A stretch of 64,000 nucleotides of DNA from Oceanospirillum linum (GTDB lineage: Bacteria; Pseudomonadota; Gammaproteobacteria; Pseudomonadales; Halomonadaceae). Position numbers and translations under genes: made by a program. Shown piece after piece: positions 41,353 through 50,149 of this stretch (positions within the stretch are counted from its first letter, which is position 1; each line of letters opens with the position of its first letter). Below the pieces are notes generated by a model, which saw only the letters and a list, made by a program, of their open reading frames with translations, was not told the origin of the DNA and made no database searches. Where the stretch lies: the NCBI RefSeq assembly GCF_001995095.2, contig NZ_MTSD02000001.1:248001-312000 (forward strand), in the 5' to 3' direction.

Positions 41353-43551
41353 TTATAAATCCGGAGCCGGCTCACTAAACAGGTATCCCTGAGAAAAACG
41401 AATTCCCAGTGCATCAACCACCCGCTGTACAGACTCTGAATGAACAAACTCGGCCACAACTGGGATGCCTGCATTTTGAGCAAAAAAGACAATGGCACGG
41501 GTAATTTCGTAACTGGTTTTATCAGTGTCAATGGACTTAATATATTTGGCATCGATCTTAATAACATCGACATCCAGCTCAAGAATTCGCTCAAAATTAG
41601 AATACTCTGTGCCAAAGTCATCAATTGCGAGACGGAAGCCTTTAGCCTTCAGAGTTGCAAGCTGCTTGATATGGTTTTTCTTGCCATCGGCACTGACACC
41701 CTCCAGAATTTCCAGGGTAATCCGTTCAGGAGCAATATCGTACTGAGCGCACTTTTGTGCCAGATAAGCCTCCAGGTACTGATGGCTCAGATCATCCTCT
41801 GTAATGTTAATGGCGAATTCACAACGGTTCGACGACATCGCCCGACAGCTTTTATCAATGACAATACGCGTAATAACCGGTAACAAACCTGACAGCTTAG
41901 CCGGTTCTAAAAACTGATAAGGACCATAGACCTGGCCATTAATCTGCATCCGAATCAAGCATTCATAATAGCTGATATTGCCGGTTTGGTTGTCACGAAT
42001 CCCCTGAAAATAGGGCACCAGACAATCCTCACTCAGAGCCCGGTGCAGCAGTGCATTCCACTGCATATACTCCAGTCTCTGATGCTGCTCCAGTTCATCC
42101 CGTTGATCCGCATAAAGATAGAAGCGACCACGACCACCTTGCTTCGCTTTTTTCAGTGCCATCAGCGCCTTACGAATAAGATCATCATGTCCTACGGCAC
42201 CGCCATATGAAAAACTAATATTGAAATTAAGACTATCGACCTGGATCTGTTGCAGGAAAAAGTTTTCCCGGATTTTATTAAAAACCGATTTCAGAAAAAC
42301 ATCTTTTTCATAATGGATAGCAAACTCATCAGCATTTAGCCGGTAGATCCGGGCACCCGCCAACACACGCTGCAGCCTTTGAGTAATAGCGGCCAGAAGT
42401 CGATCAGCAAAGTCCAAACCATATGCGGAATTAATCAGACTGAAATTATTAACATTAAGCACCAAAAGAGCACTATCGCCATGACAATGGTTCAGTGCTT
42501 CCTGTAATTGGCTCTTATTGGGCAAGCCTGTCAAAGTATCTGTGGTCAGAGCCGCCAGATGACGATCACGCTCTTTTCTGATATCACTCAGATCCGTAAA
42601 AATTCCGATATAGTTCTGCACCTTTCCTGCGCCATCGCGCACGACACTGATACTCAGCCACTGGGGCGATAACGAGCCATCTTTACGCCGGTTAACGACT
42701 TCACCACTCCAGTGATTGTGAGTAAGAAGGCCGTGCCACATTGCGTCATAAATATGCGCATTATCTTTATCAGATGACAGCAAAATAGGGTCAAGGCCGA
42801 CAACCTCATCACAGCTATAACCTGTTATTTTCTCGAAAAAGGGATTAACGTCCAGAATCCGATTATTAGCATCGGTGATCACAATACCTTCAGAAGCGCT
42901 TTCTAAGGCATGGCCTAACAGCTGTAAGCGCCGGTTCTGTTCTGCCATATACTCATCTTGTTGCTGTCGTGCCAGAACAAGTCCCGCCATATCAGCCCCA
43001 ACCTGAAGAATTCTTTTATGAAAGCTAGAGGGCAAACGATGCTCAAAAGAGGACAGTGCAAAACTACCTATTGCCTCGCCAGATGCATTTCTGACCGGTA
43101 TTGACCAACAAGCACAAAGATTAAAATCATAGGCCAACTGACGCAGATCCTGCCAACGATCATCCGTGAAAGTATCACGTACATAAACCGCTTCATTACG
43201 CAGTACTGCGTTACCACAAGATCCACTACCCGGGCCTATCTGAAGCCCGGACAAAGCTTGATGTCCTTCGACGGGAACACTGGGAGCCGATAAGACCCGG
43301 AGACTATTCGACGAGGAATCCTGCACCATAAAAGATGCAACAGAGTTTGGTAGAAGCTGCTCTGCTAATAAACATAAATGATCCAGAACTTTGACAACGG
43401 GCTGGCCACTCATTACATCACTAAAAATAGACTGCTGAAATGCCAAAACCTGTTCCTGCTGCTCAACCGTAACCAAAGCATTGCCAGAACTGCCACCGGA
43501 GCAGACTTCACTCAATGGGGTATCCTTCAGCAAGTTTTCTGCACCCTTCAT
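41353..43551 (-). CDS. GAF-PAS-GGDEF-EAL protein, degenerate GGDEF
   Basis: A 732-residue cytosolic c-di-GMP protein. Order: GAF (about residues 40-190), PAS (about 205-325), GGDEF (about 335-480) and EAL (about 490-725). The cyclase signature is NADEF (RLNADEFAIHY) in place of GGDEF, so diguanylate cyclase activity is probably lost. The EAL signature reads YECLIRM, but the other phosphodiesterase residues are present (NITEDDL, TLEILEG, IDDFGTEYSNF, VIKIDAKYI, VVAEFVHSE). It is likely a phosphodiesterase controlled by GAF/PAS signals. Confidence 0.83.
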   Translation of the reverse strand: MKGAENLLKDTPLSEVCSGGSSGNALVTVEQQEQVLAFQQSIFSDVMSGQPVVKVLDHLCLLAEQLLPNSVASFMVQDSSSNSLRVLSAPSVPVEGHQALSGLQIGPGSGSCGNAVLRNEAVYVRDTFTDDRWQDLRQLAYDFNLCACWSIPVRNASGEAIGSFALSSFEHRLPSSFHKRILQVGADMAGLVLARQQQDEYMAEQNRRLQLLGHALESASEGIVITDANNRILDVNPFFEKITGYSCDEVVGLDPILLSSDKDNAHIYDAMWHGLLTHNHWSGEVVNRRKDGSLSPQWLSISVVRDGAGKVQNYIGIFTDLSDIRKERDRHLAALTTDTLTGLPNKSQLQEALNHCHGDSALLVLNVNNFSLINSAYGLDFADRLLAAITQRLQRVLAGARIYRLNADEFAIHYEKDVFLKSVFNKIRENFFLQQIQVDSLNFNISFSYGGAVGHDDLIRKALMALKKAKQGGRGRFYLYADQRDELEQHQRLEYMQWNALLHRALSEDCLVPYFQGIRDNQTGNISYYECLIRMQINGQVYGPYQFLEPAKLSGLLPVITRIVIDKSCRAMSSNRCEFAINITEDDLSHQYLEAYLAQKCAQYDIAPERITLEILEGVSADGKKNHIKQLATLKAKGFRLAIDDFGTEYSNFERILELDVDVIKIDAKYIKSIDTDKTSYEITRAIVFFAQNAGIPVVAEFVHSESVQRVVDALGIRFSQGYLFSEPAPDL

Positions 43552-43930
43552 AAAATACCTTTACCCATTGCCATATCACGCTATATCCCGGAGATTGATA
43601 CTACCCAGCATTATATTTGCCTTGCCAATAAGCCTATCCAGCTCTGTTTTAACCTTACTTCAGCTACCATAGAATCTAGACTCTAGAAATATCATTTACA
43701 CCAGATACCTTCCAGAGTTTTTATGTAATACCTACATAACACCTACATCTTTTTCTGTTACAAAAGAAAAAAAACAACTGCATATCGAGTAAAACTTGCC
43801 ATATATGAACAAGAGGTTACAGTTCTGTATAATCCTTACATTTTGAAGGACTTTTCCTATATTCCCTAACAAAACCCCACATTTTGAAGCCCCCCTCTAC
43901 AGAGGACAGCATGCAAGGACAGCATAATTT
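43552..43930. other. Intergenic region before the Na/Pi gene
   Basis: No gene is seen. Notable are a short direct repeat ACATTTTGAAG (43838-43848 and 43879-43889, 41 bases apart) and TCTAGACTCTAGA-like symmetry near 43675. No convincing Pho box was found. Confidence 0.4.
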
Positions 43931-45766
43931 ATGTTTCGACAACTGATTCTGCCAACCATCTTTCTGGTACTCGGCTACGGTTTCTGGATCAGCCCGGACT
44001 TTAAAGAGATCGCCGCCGGTGTTGCGGTCTTTCTGTTTGGGATGCTCTCCCTAGAAGAAGGATTTAAAGCCTTTACCGGGGGATTGCTGGAAAAGCTACT
44101 GAAAAGAACCACCAACAAACTCTGGAAAAGCCTGAGCTTCGGTGTCATCAGTACCACGTTAATGCAGTCCAGCTCTCTGGTGTCAGTCATTACCATCTCC
44201 TTTTTATCAGCCGGACTTATTTCACTGACCGCCGGCGTCGGCATTATCTTCGGAGCCAACCTGGGCACTACAACCGGTGCCTGGCTTGTTGCCGGACTCG
44301 GGCTGAAGGTAAAAATATCGGCCTACGCAATGCCTATGCTTGTTTTCGGTATTTTGCTGATTTTCCAGAAGAGTAAAGAGCTAAAAGGTATCGGCTATGT
44401 TTTAGCAGGCCTTGGCTTTCTGTTTCTCGGCATCCACTATATGAAGGAGGGCTTTGAAGCATTCAAAGATACTCTTGATCTTACCGCCTACGCTGTAAGA
44501 GGCTACCCCGGCGTATTCCTGTTTACGCTGATCGGCCTCTTTGCAACTGTGATCATGCAGTCCAGTCATGCAACCCTGGTACTCATTATCACAGCACTTT
44601 CAGCCCAACAAATCACCTATGAAAATGCTCTGGCACTGGCCATTGGTGCCAATATAGGTACAACGATCACCGCTATTATCGGCTCATTAAGCGCCAATAT
44701 TGAAGGGCGGCGCCTTGCTGTTGCCCACCTGATTTTTAATACAGTGACAGGCTTCGTAGCCATTCTTTTTATCTACCAGCTAACAATGGCGGTAGACAGC
44801 ATCAGTTACTTTGTCGGCATCGAAGCGGATAACTACACCCTGAAACTGGCTGTTTTTCATACGATCTTCAACAGTATAGGCGTTATTCTGATGTTACCTG
44901 TGATTCCTTCGATGGTACGTTTTCTGGAGCGACGTCTTAAAGCAAAAGAAACCAGCAGACGATCTGCACCCAAATACCTGAGCCAGTCGGCATCAGACCT
45001 GCCGGAAGCGATGCTTGCAGCAGTTCGTCAGGAGACTCAACATCTCTACGACAATGCTGCAAGCATCATCGCAGGAGGCCTTAGCCTGCCGCTGAACGCG
45101 ATCCACAGTAATAAATCTCTTGAGGATGTGATATTTAATGCCCGCACCGTTATACCGACCAATATCGACCAGCAATATGAAGAGTCGGTAAAATCCCTGT
45201 ATGCGGATATCGTAGACTTCAGCAGCTCTTATCAGGGGGAGTTATCTGCAGACCAGGTTGAGGAGTTGTTTCGCCTGAGGGCAGCAGGCCGAGATATCGT
45301 TGAAGCCATTAAAGACACCAAACACCTGCAGAAAAATCTCTCCCGCTACTTTATTGCCGACAACCCTTATATTCACCACGAATATAACACCCTTAGAATG
45401 CGGCTAGCGTCAGTACTGAGGGAGCTACATAAAGTTCGCCAGAAAAGTGAAAATGACTCAGCCACAATTCTTTCACTCGACCGTCTGAGGCTGGATATGG
45501 AAGAGTACGATCAAAACCTGAACCATAATCTCAGTAGCCTGATCCGGCAAAAACTGATCAGTGGGCCTATGTCTGTATCCCTGATGAATGATAGCGGTTA
45601 TGCCTCAGACGTTACCCGCAAACTGGTACAAATGGGCGAGGTTCTCTTCTCTGAAAGCGACCTCAGGACCAAAAGTATTGAGCAAAGCTTGTCATTGAGT
45701 GACGAAGAACTGACAGAAATGATGCACAGCCAGCACAATAACGGCAAGGACAGGAGCATACTTTAA
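43931..45766 (+). CDS. Na/Pi cotransporter family protein with PhoU-like tail
   Basis: A 611-residue protein. Residues 1-330 hold two inverted Na/Pi-cotransport units, each with the QSS motif (TLMQSSSLVSVITISFLSAG and VIMQSSHATLVLIITALSA) and GANLGTT/GANIGTT glycines. The C-terminal 230 residues are helical and PhoU-like. It likely carries phosphate, or regulates its flux, across the inner membrane. A small basic gene follows with no gap. Confidence 0.87.
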   Translation: MFRQLILPTIFLVLGYGFWISPDFKEIAAGVAVFLFGMLSLEEGFKAFTGGLLEKLLKRTTNKLWKSLSFGVISTTLMQSSSLVSVITISFLSAGLISLTAGVGIIFGANLGTTTGAWLVAGLGLKVKISAYAMPMLVFGILLIFQKSKELKGIGYVLAGLGFLFLGIHYMKEGFEAFKDTLDLTAYAVRGYPGVFLFTLIGLFATVIMQSSHATLVLIITALSAQQITYENALALAIGANIGTTITAIIGSLSANIEGRRLAVAHLIFNTVTGFVAILFIYQLTMAVDSISYFVGIEADNYTLKLAVFHTIFNSIGVILMLPVIPSMVRFLERRLKAKETSRRSAPKYLSQSASDLPEAMLAAVRQETQHLYDNAASIIAGGLSLPLNAIHSNKSLEDVIFNARTVIPTNIDQQYEESVKSLYADIVDFSSSYQGELSADQVEELFRLRAAGRDIVEAIKDTKHLQKNLSRYFIADNPYIHHEYNTLRMRLASVLRELHKVRQKSENDSATILSLDRLRLDMEEYDQNLNHNLSSLIRQKLISGPMSVSLMNDSGYASDVTRKLVQMGEVLFSESDLRTKSIEQSLSLSDEELTEMMHSQHNNGKDRSIL

Positions 45767-46030
45767 ATGAAAATAAGTAAACTGATCAAAAAAGCAGAAA
45801 CCTATGCCCGATCTGATGAGCTAAAGCGCAAAGAGAAAAAAAAGTATCTGAAGAAGGTCATCAAAAAGCTGCGCAAGCATGAGGACAAACTCAGACAGGA
45901 ATACGACAGCTGCACAGACTTTGAAAAAAGCCGTCAACTGAAACAGGAGATCGCCTTGGCTTATAATCAGCGCAAGAAAGGCGTCAAAATACTGAAAAGC
46001 CTGAAAAAGAAAAAAAGAGACCGGGACTAA
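45767..46030 (+). CDS. Small Lys-rich coiled-coil protein
   Basis: An 87-residue highly basic protein (about one third Lys/Arg), predicted as a long helix with heptad-like spacing (KKYLKKVIKKLRKHEDKLRQ). Its ATG directly follows the Na/Pi gene stop, so the two are co-translated. I do not recognise the family. It could bind RNA or nucleic acid, polyphosphate, or the acidic PhoU-like tail of its neighbour; this is inference. Confidence 0.7.
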   Translation: MKISKLIKKAETYARSDELKRKEKKKYLKKVIKKLRKHEDKLRQEYDSCTDFEKSRQLKQEIALAYNQRKKGVKILKSLKKKKRDRD

Positions 46031-46079
46031 TACCCATTCAAGTCAGCTCTCTGTCAGGTGTATTGCTGTTATCAGAGGA

Positions 46080-46131
46080 GCCATCAGCTCTTAAGAGATA
46101 TGAAAAGCCATCAGCTCTTAAGGGATATAAA
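46080..46131 (+). repeat. Tandem 26-27-base repeat
   Basis: GCCATCAGCTCTTAAG-x-GATAT is repeated at 46080-46106 and 46107-46131, with a single G/A change and small end differences. It lies in the 3' end of the Na/Pi operon, just before its terminator. Confidence 0.6.
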
Positions 46132-46160
46132 GCCGGTCAATCCAAACCGGCTTTTCTTTT
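46129..46160 (+). terminator. Terminator after the Na/Pi operon
   Basis: AAAGCCGGT-N7-ACCGGCTTTTCTTTTT. Confidence 0.75.
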
Positions 46161-46208
46161 TCACGCCCCGACAACTCATTTTATCAACCCAGTATCAAGC
46201 TGGTATTA

Positions 46209-47453
46209 TTACTGTGTATCAGCCGTCAGAGGTGCTTCATACTGAATATTACGGGTTACCAGCCAGCAGAGCAGCGACAGTAGCGCGAAGGCAGTAAACA
46301 GTGGATATAAAGTACCATTGTAAGTCTGGCCAAAAGCCATCCCCACCACCATCGATATAAGAGTGGTTACCGAGCCAATCACCGATGAAGCTACACCCGC
46401 TATATGTCCCAAAGGCTCCATAGCCAGGGCATTCATATTACCGAACAGTAGTCCGATACAGCCAAAAATCACCGCACCAAACAGCATAAACAGCCAGATA
46501 GAGACACTACCGGCAAGTAAAGTCAGCAAGATCAGAAAAATGACTGAAGAAAAAAACATTACGATCAGCGCCCTATTAGCCAGTAGCTTCATACCAAAGC
46601 GCATGACCAGACGGCCATTAAGAAATGAGGCCACACCAACGGAAAGCGCCAGCACCGCAAAATAAAGGGGGAACGTTTTTTCGATCTGAAAAACTTCTTT
46701 AAACAGCAGCTGCGCCGTGGACAGGTAAGCAACGAAGGCACCGAAGATAAGCCCCGCACCTATGATATAACCCAAGGTCACCCTATGGGTCATCGTCTCT
46801 TTAATATTACCCCAGACATTAATAAATGAGAGTTTGACTCGGTGCTCCTTCGCCAAAGTCTCTGGCTGACGGATAGCAAACCAAACCAGAGCAACTAAAG
46901 ACAGTAAGACAAAAAACTCATAGATCCCCCGCCAATCAGCCAAAATCAGCACACCAGCACCAATACTCGGAGCAACGGCTGGCATAATAATAAAAACAGC
47001 CATCACAAAGGACATTACCCGAGCCATAGCTCGACCCGCATAACGATCCCGAACCAGAGCAACAGCCACAACTTTAGGGCCCGATGCACCTATCCCCTGA
47101 ATAAAGCGCCCCACCAGCATCATCTCGTAACTTTGCGCAAAAGCTGAGACAAGAGATCCCGCCAGAAAAATAACCAGCCCCAGATAGATAGCCGGTTTAC
47201 GACCAAAACTATCTGATAACGGACCATAGAGAATCTGACCAAAGGCCAGGCCAGCAAACAAAATACCTACAATCCATTGCAGATCTTCAGCGTGTACCAC
47301 GGAAAAGTCCTGACCGATCACGCTCATTGCAGGCAGCACCGCATCAATCGCCAAAGCGACCATAGACATTAATAAAGCCAATAGTGCAATAAATTCAGCA
47401 AATGGAGGTTTAGAAGGGGTTGTTTCAATTTCCCCCTGAGATCGAGGCGTCAT
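46209..47453 (-). CDS. Bcr/CflA-type multidrug MFS exporter
   Basis: A 414-residue, 12-TM major-facilitator exporter. Motif A GPLSDSFGRKPAIYLG lies after TM2, the TM1 motif DAVLPAMSVIGQDF and the TM5 motif PAVAPSIGAGVLILADWR are typical for the Bcr/CflA drug:H+ antiporters. The substrate is unknown (bicyclomycin, chloramphenicol or sulfonamide in relatives). It is divergent from the two tiny membrane genes. Confidence 0.87.
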   Translation of the reverse strand: MTPRSQGEIETTPSKPPFAEFIALLALLMSMVALAIDAVLPAMSVIGQDFSVVHAEDLQWIVGILFAGLAFGQILYGPLSDSFGRKPAIYLGLVIFLAGSLVSAFAQSYEMMLVGRFIQGIGASGPKVVAVALVRDRYAGRAMARVMSFVMAVFIIMPAVAPSIGAGVLILADWRGIYEFFVLLSLVALVWFAIRQPETLAKEHRVKLSFINVWGNIKETMTHRVTLGYIIGAGLIFGAFVAYLSTAQLLFKEVFQIEKTFPLYFAVLALSVGVASFLNGRLVMRFGMKLLANRALIVMFFSSVIFLILLTLLAGSVSIWLFMLFGAVIFGCIGLLFGNMNALAMEPLGHIAGVASSVIGSVTTLISMVVGMAFGQTYNGTLYPLFTAFALLSLLCWLVTRNIQYEAPLTADTQ

Positions 47454-47772
47454 AGAAAACCTATTAGTTACAACACGATACGTGTTTAAATTGTTGAATG
47501 TTCAGGTTTCTGAAGAAAGTCAGAATAAATACCGAGGGATGCCTATTCTAACAAGCCTTATCTGCCGTCACCTGCAAATAATTATTCACAGGCAAATCTT
47601 TTGCCCATAAAAATCCCCCACGTATCAGGCTAGGGCAATAAACTTTTGTCTCAGATCACTGGATGCCCGCGCAAGGCTTTGCTAACGTTCAGTGAAAGAG
47701 CTGGCAACGTTAAGTGCTGATACTTTGATAAAACAAAAATAAGACAAAAGACCCTAGGGTCAGGGGGACACC
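47454..47772. other. Divergent intergenic region
   Basis: No gene is seen. A perfect 12-base palindrome GACCCTAGGGTC (47750-47761) lies 12 bases before the first tiny ORF, where it could act as an operator or RNA hairpin. A -24/-12-like TGGCAACGTTAAGTGC at 47702-47717 has the wrong GG-GC spacing (11) and is not claimed. Confidence 0.45.
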
Positions 47773-47871
47773 ATGCCTGAAGAGAAATCCACAATCAGCC
47801 GCAACACCTTGTTCATTATTATCGGTCTGATTCTTTGCGCTGGCACATTAATGAAAATTACCAGTGGATGA
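47773..47871 (+). CDS. 32-residue single-TM peptide
   Basis: The peptide begins MPEEKSTISRN and continues with one hydrophobic segment (LFIIIGLILCAGTL), ending MKITSG. AGGGGGA lies 6 bases before the ATG, a very strong SD, so the frame is probably real despite its size. It is followed 57 bases on by a second tiny membrane peptide. Membrane peptides of this size are often small subunits or regulators of transporters and oxidases; the partner here is unknown. Confidence 0.55.
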   Translation: MPEEKSTISRNTLFIIIGLILCAGTLMKITSG

Positions 47872-47928
47872 TATGCGCTCCCAGCGCAATCAAACACTGG
47901 CTTCCTGCATGAATTAACGGAGTCACAT

Positions 47929-48024
47929 ATGGGTAACAACGCTTTTATGCAGAAACTGATACTAGTGGTCGTATCTATCACCTTACTGGCGGCCATGGCT
48001 ATGCGATTATTAGACAGCATCTGA
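47929..48024 (+). CDS. 31-residue single-TM peptide
   Basis: It starts MGNNAFMQKL, then a hydrophobic helix LILVVVSITLLAAMAM and RLLDSI. GGAG precedes the ATG by 7 bases. The tandem layout with the 32-residue peptide suggests a bicistronic unit. It converges with the sigma54 activator gene. Conserved homologs would be needed to confirm it. Confidence 0.55.
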   Translation: MGNNAFMQKLILVVVSITLLAAMAMRLLDSI

Positions 48025-48074
48025 CTGGATGCTTCTTTTATAGCTAACTTAGCAGATAGCCTGAATGTACGCGC

Positions 48075-49460
48075 TCAGGCTGATTTTAGCTTTCGATAAA
48101 GTGTACGTTCACTCACGCCTACTTTGTGAGCAAGCAGAGCTTTGTCCCCTTCCAGCTGCGCGAGAGCCCAAAGCAGGTAACGATTCTCCAACTGCTCCAA
48201 ACCAACAATATTTGGCTGATAAAAACCAGATCCTCTGCGAGAGGCCTCAGTACTTCCTGCCGTTATGTCCAATGAACATCCCTGCTTACAGACCACAGGC
48301 AAGTGCTGAGACTCAATCCAGTGATCGTCAACCAGCAAACAGGCACGCTCTAAAATATTACGCAACTCCCGTATATTGCCCGGAAACTGATACGCCTGAA
48401 GCAATCGCAGAGCTTCCTGGGAAATTTTAATCTCCCTCCCTGCAGAAAACTGAGGCAAAAAGCTATCCACCAGTAGAGGGATATCGGTCACCCTTTCTCT
48501 CAATGGCGGCAAAACTACCGGAAAAGCATTAATCCGGTAATAGAGATCCATTCGGAACTCACCATCCGCCACCTGCTGATCTAAATTACGATGCGTTGCA
48601 CATACCAGTCGGAAATCCGCCTTTAACGGCTCAACCCCCCCTACCCTACGGTAAGTTCCGGTTTCCAAAAGGCGTAACAACTTCACCTGCAGGGATAAAG
48701 GAATATCCCCCACCTCATCAAGAAATAAGGTTCCTCCCTTCGCAGCTTCAACTAAACCTGTTTTGCGACTATGCGCTCCGGTAAAGGCTCCCTTCTCATG
48801 ACCAAAAAGCTCACTTTCGAACAGAGTTTCCGTCAAACCTGAGCACTCCACCGGCACAAATGCGTTCTGGCTTCGGAGACTACCTTGGTGAACCGCTTGT
48901 GCCATAAGCTCTTTACCGGTTCCGGACTCCCCTAACAAAAGGACGGTCGTTTCACTGGAAGCAACCCGCTCGATAAGCGCCAGTGAATCTATAAAAGCAG
49001 AGGATCGCCCGATTAAGCCCTGCCCTCCAGCTCTGGGACTGGCCAATTTGCTGTAACGCATAACTTCAAGAAAATAACGAACCTCACCCTTCCCTGCCTC
49101 AACCGGGTAAAGCTCTACATCCACATGCTCTTCACCATTCGGCGTATGGTGCAGATGAAAGACTCTTTGCGCTTTATTCGTTTGCATACATTGAAGCATC
49201 GGACAAGACTCCCCCATCTGATCGCAGGGCCGATCATAGTGATGGGAGACCTCATAACAGTGACGTTTTGTCACGCTGACATCACCATAGCTCTGGCGGT
49301 ATGCTGCATTCGCTGAAAGAATTTCATAGTCTGCCGACAGCAGAACAGCGGGATCTGGGTAGCTTTGCAGCATCGAGACCAATTCTGCCGGAGGCTGACC
49401 GGAATGGTCCGAGATAGGCATTTTCATAACGGGAATCTGAGCGTTTTCCGTTTTGTTCAT
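48075..49460 (-). CDS. Sigma54-dependent transcriptional activator, PAS-AAA+-Fis
   Basis: A 461-residue bacterial enhancer-binding protein. Residues 25-130 form a PAS-like sensor rich in cysteines: Cys68, Cys79, Cys86 and Cys91 within [13 protein letters not shown] and SCPMLQC. The AAA+ domain (about 150-370) has Walker [17 protein letters not shown] loop [12 protein letters not shown], Walker [12 protein letters not shown] and the [10 protein letters not shown] end. The C-terminal Fis HTH is [15 protein letters not shown]. No receiver domain, so it senses directly. It is divergent from cydPABX, whose promoter looks sigma54-type. Confidence 0.88.
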   Translation of the reverse strand: MNKTENAQIPVMKMPISDHSGQPPAELVSMLQSYPDPAVLLSADYEILSANAAYRQSYGDVSVTKRHCYEVSHHYDRPCDQMGESCPMLQCMQTNKAQRVFHLHHTPNGEEHVDVELYPVEAGKGEVRYFLEVMRYSKLASPRAGGQGLIGRSSAFIDSLALIERVASSETTVLLLGESGTGKELMAQAVHQGSLRSQNAFVPVECSGLTETLFESELFGHEKGAFTGAHSRKTGLVEAAKGGTLFLDEVGDIPLSLQVKLLRLLETGTYRRVGGVEPLKADFRLVCATHRNLDQQVADGEFRMDLYYRINAFPVVLPPLRERVTDIPLLVDSFLPQFSAGREIKISQEALRLLQAYQFPGNIRELRNILERACLLVDDHWIESQHLPVVCKQGCSLDITAGSTEASRRGSGFYQPNIVGLEQLENRYLLWALAQLEGDKALLAHKVGVSERTLYRKLKSA

Positions 49461-49570
49461 AATACATCCTGAAAAGCAAAATTGACCTGCGAAACAGGTA
49501 TTACTCCGAGAATCCAGCGCTGCTGGTCTGCTTATTCAGCTCAACCAGTCATTTCAGCACCCTATTTTTT

Positions 49571-49616
49571 AATGACAATTATGACGCTTCTGCCTGATAA
49601 TTGTCATAATTGACAA
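49571..49616 (+). promoter_or_regulatory. Candidate activator (UAS) sites for the cyd operon
   Basis: TTGTCA-TAAT-TGACAA (49601-49616) is a perfect inverted repeat. A second near-copy lies inverted at 49573-49585 (TGACAATTATGAC). They sit about 70-115 bases upstream of the -24 element, as expected for enhancer-binding protein sites. Confidence 0.5.
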
Positions 49617-49686
49617 TAACAAAAATAAACAATCGCCCAGAAAAATAAAAAATCCATTAAAAACAAAAAGTTAGAAAAATCATAAA

Positions 49687-49703
49687 CGGGCATATACCTT
49701 GCT
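49687..49703 (+). promoter_or_regulatory. Sigma54 promoter for cydP-cydABX
   Basis: CGGGCATATACCTTGCT has GG-N10-GC spacing exactly (GG 49689-49690, GC 49701-49702) and the TTGCT -12 block. It lies 108 bases before cydP. Confidence 0.6.
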
Positions 49704-49810
49704 TAACGGTAAGTAACAAGTCTGTCTCAGGCTTTGTACTATCATCGAAAAAACATTTTACCCTATCCAAAAGCGAGTTATCGCTAACGGCTACTGCAGG
49801 TGAGAAGGTT

Positions 49811-50149
49811 ATGCAACGGAACATGCTGTTTGAGCAAACAAAGCGGGCTTTCAGTCAACGCTGGAAAACATCTTTGTTTGCCCGACAAAAACTGGTACGG
49901 GAACTCAGCATCGTACTTCTGATAAAGCTGGCTCTGCTCTATGGCATTGTGAACTTTATCGTTCCTTCAGCTACCGTCGTTGATGGCAGCGATGTCAGCA
50001 CTCGCCTGCTTAACTCTCAACTACCGGCTCCGAATACACCGCAAGAGAATATCGATGAATCGGCGATTCACTTTAAGGTGTCCGGAGAAAACCTGACAAA
50101 GACCGCTACCTCAGAAACAGCGGTCTCCATACAACAGGAAACACCATGA
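49811..50149 (+). CDS. cydP: CydP-like small subunit of cytochrome bd
   Basis: A 112-residue protein with a charged N-terminus, one TM ([19 protein letters not shown], residues about 39-58) and a hydrophilic tail. [14 protein letters not shown] matches the CydP family that precedes cydAB in proteobacteria and may be an accessory subunit. ATGA overlap with cydA indicates coupled translation. First gene of cydP-cydA-cydB-cydX-ybgE. Confidence 0.75.
   Translation: MQRNMLFEQTKRAFSQRWKTSLFARQKLVRELSIVLLIKLALLYGIVNFIVPSATVVDGSDVSTRLLNSQLPAPNTPQENIDESAIHFKVSGENLTKTATSETAVSIQQETP

Noticed and set aside
47702-47717. Sigma54-like TGGCAACGTTAAGTGC near the tiny ORFs
   Set aside because: GG to GC spacing is 11, not 10, and the -12 block is poor.
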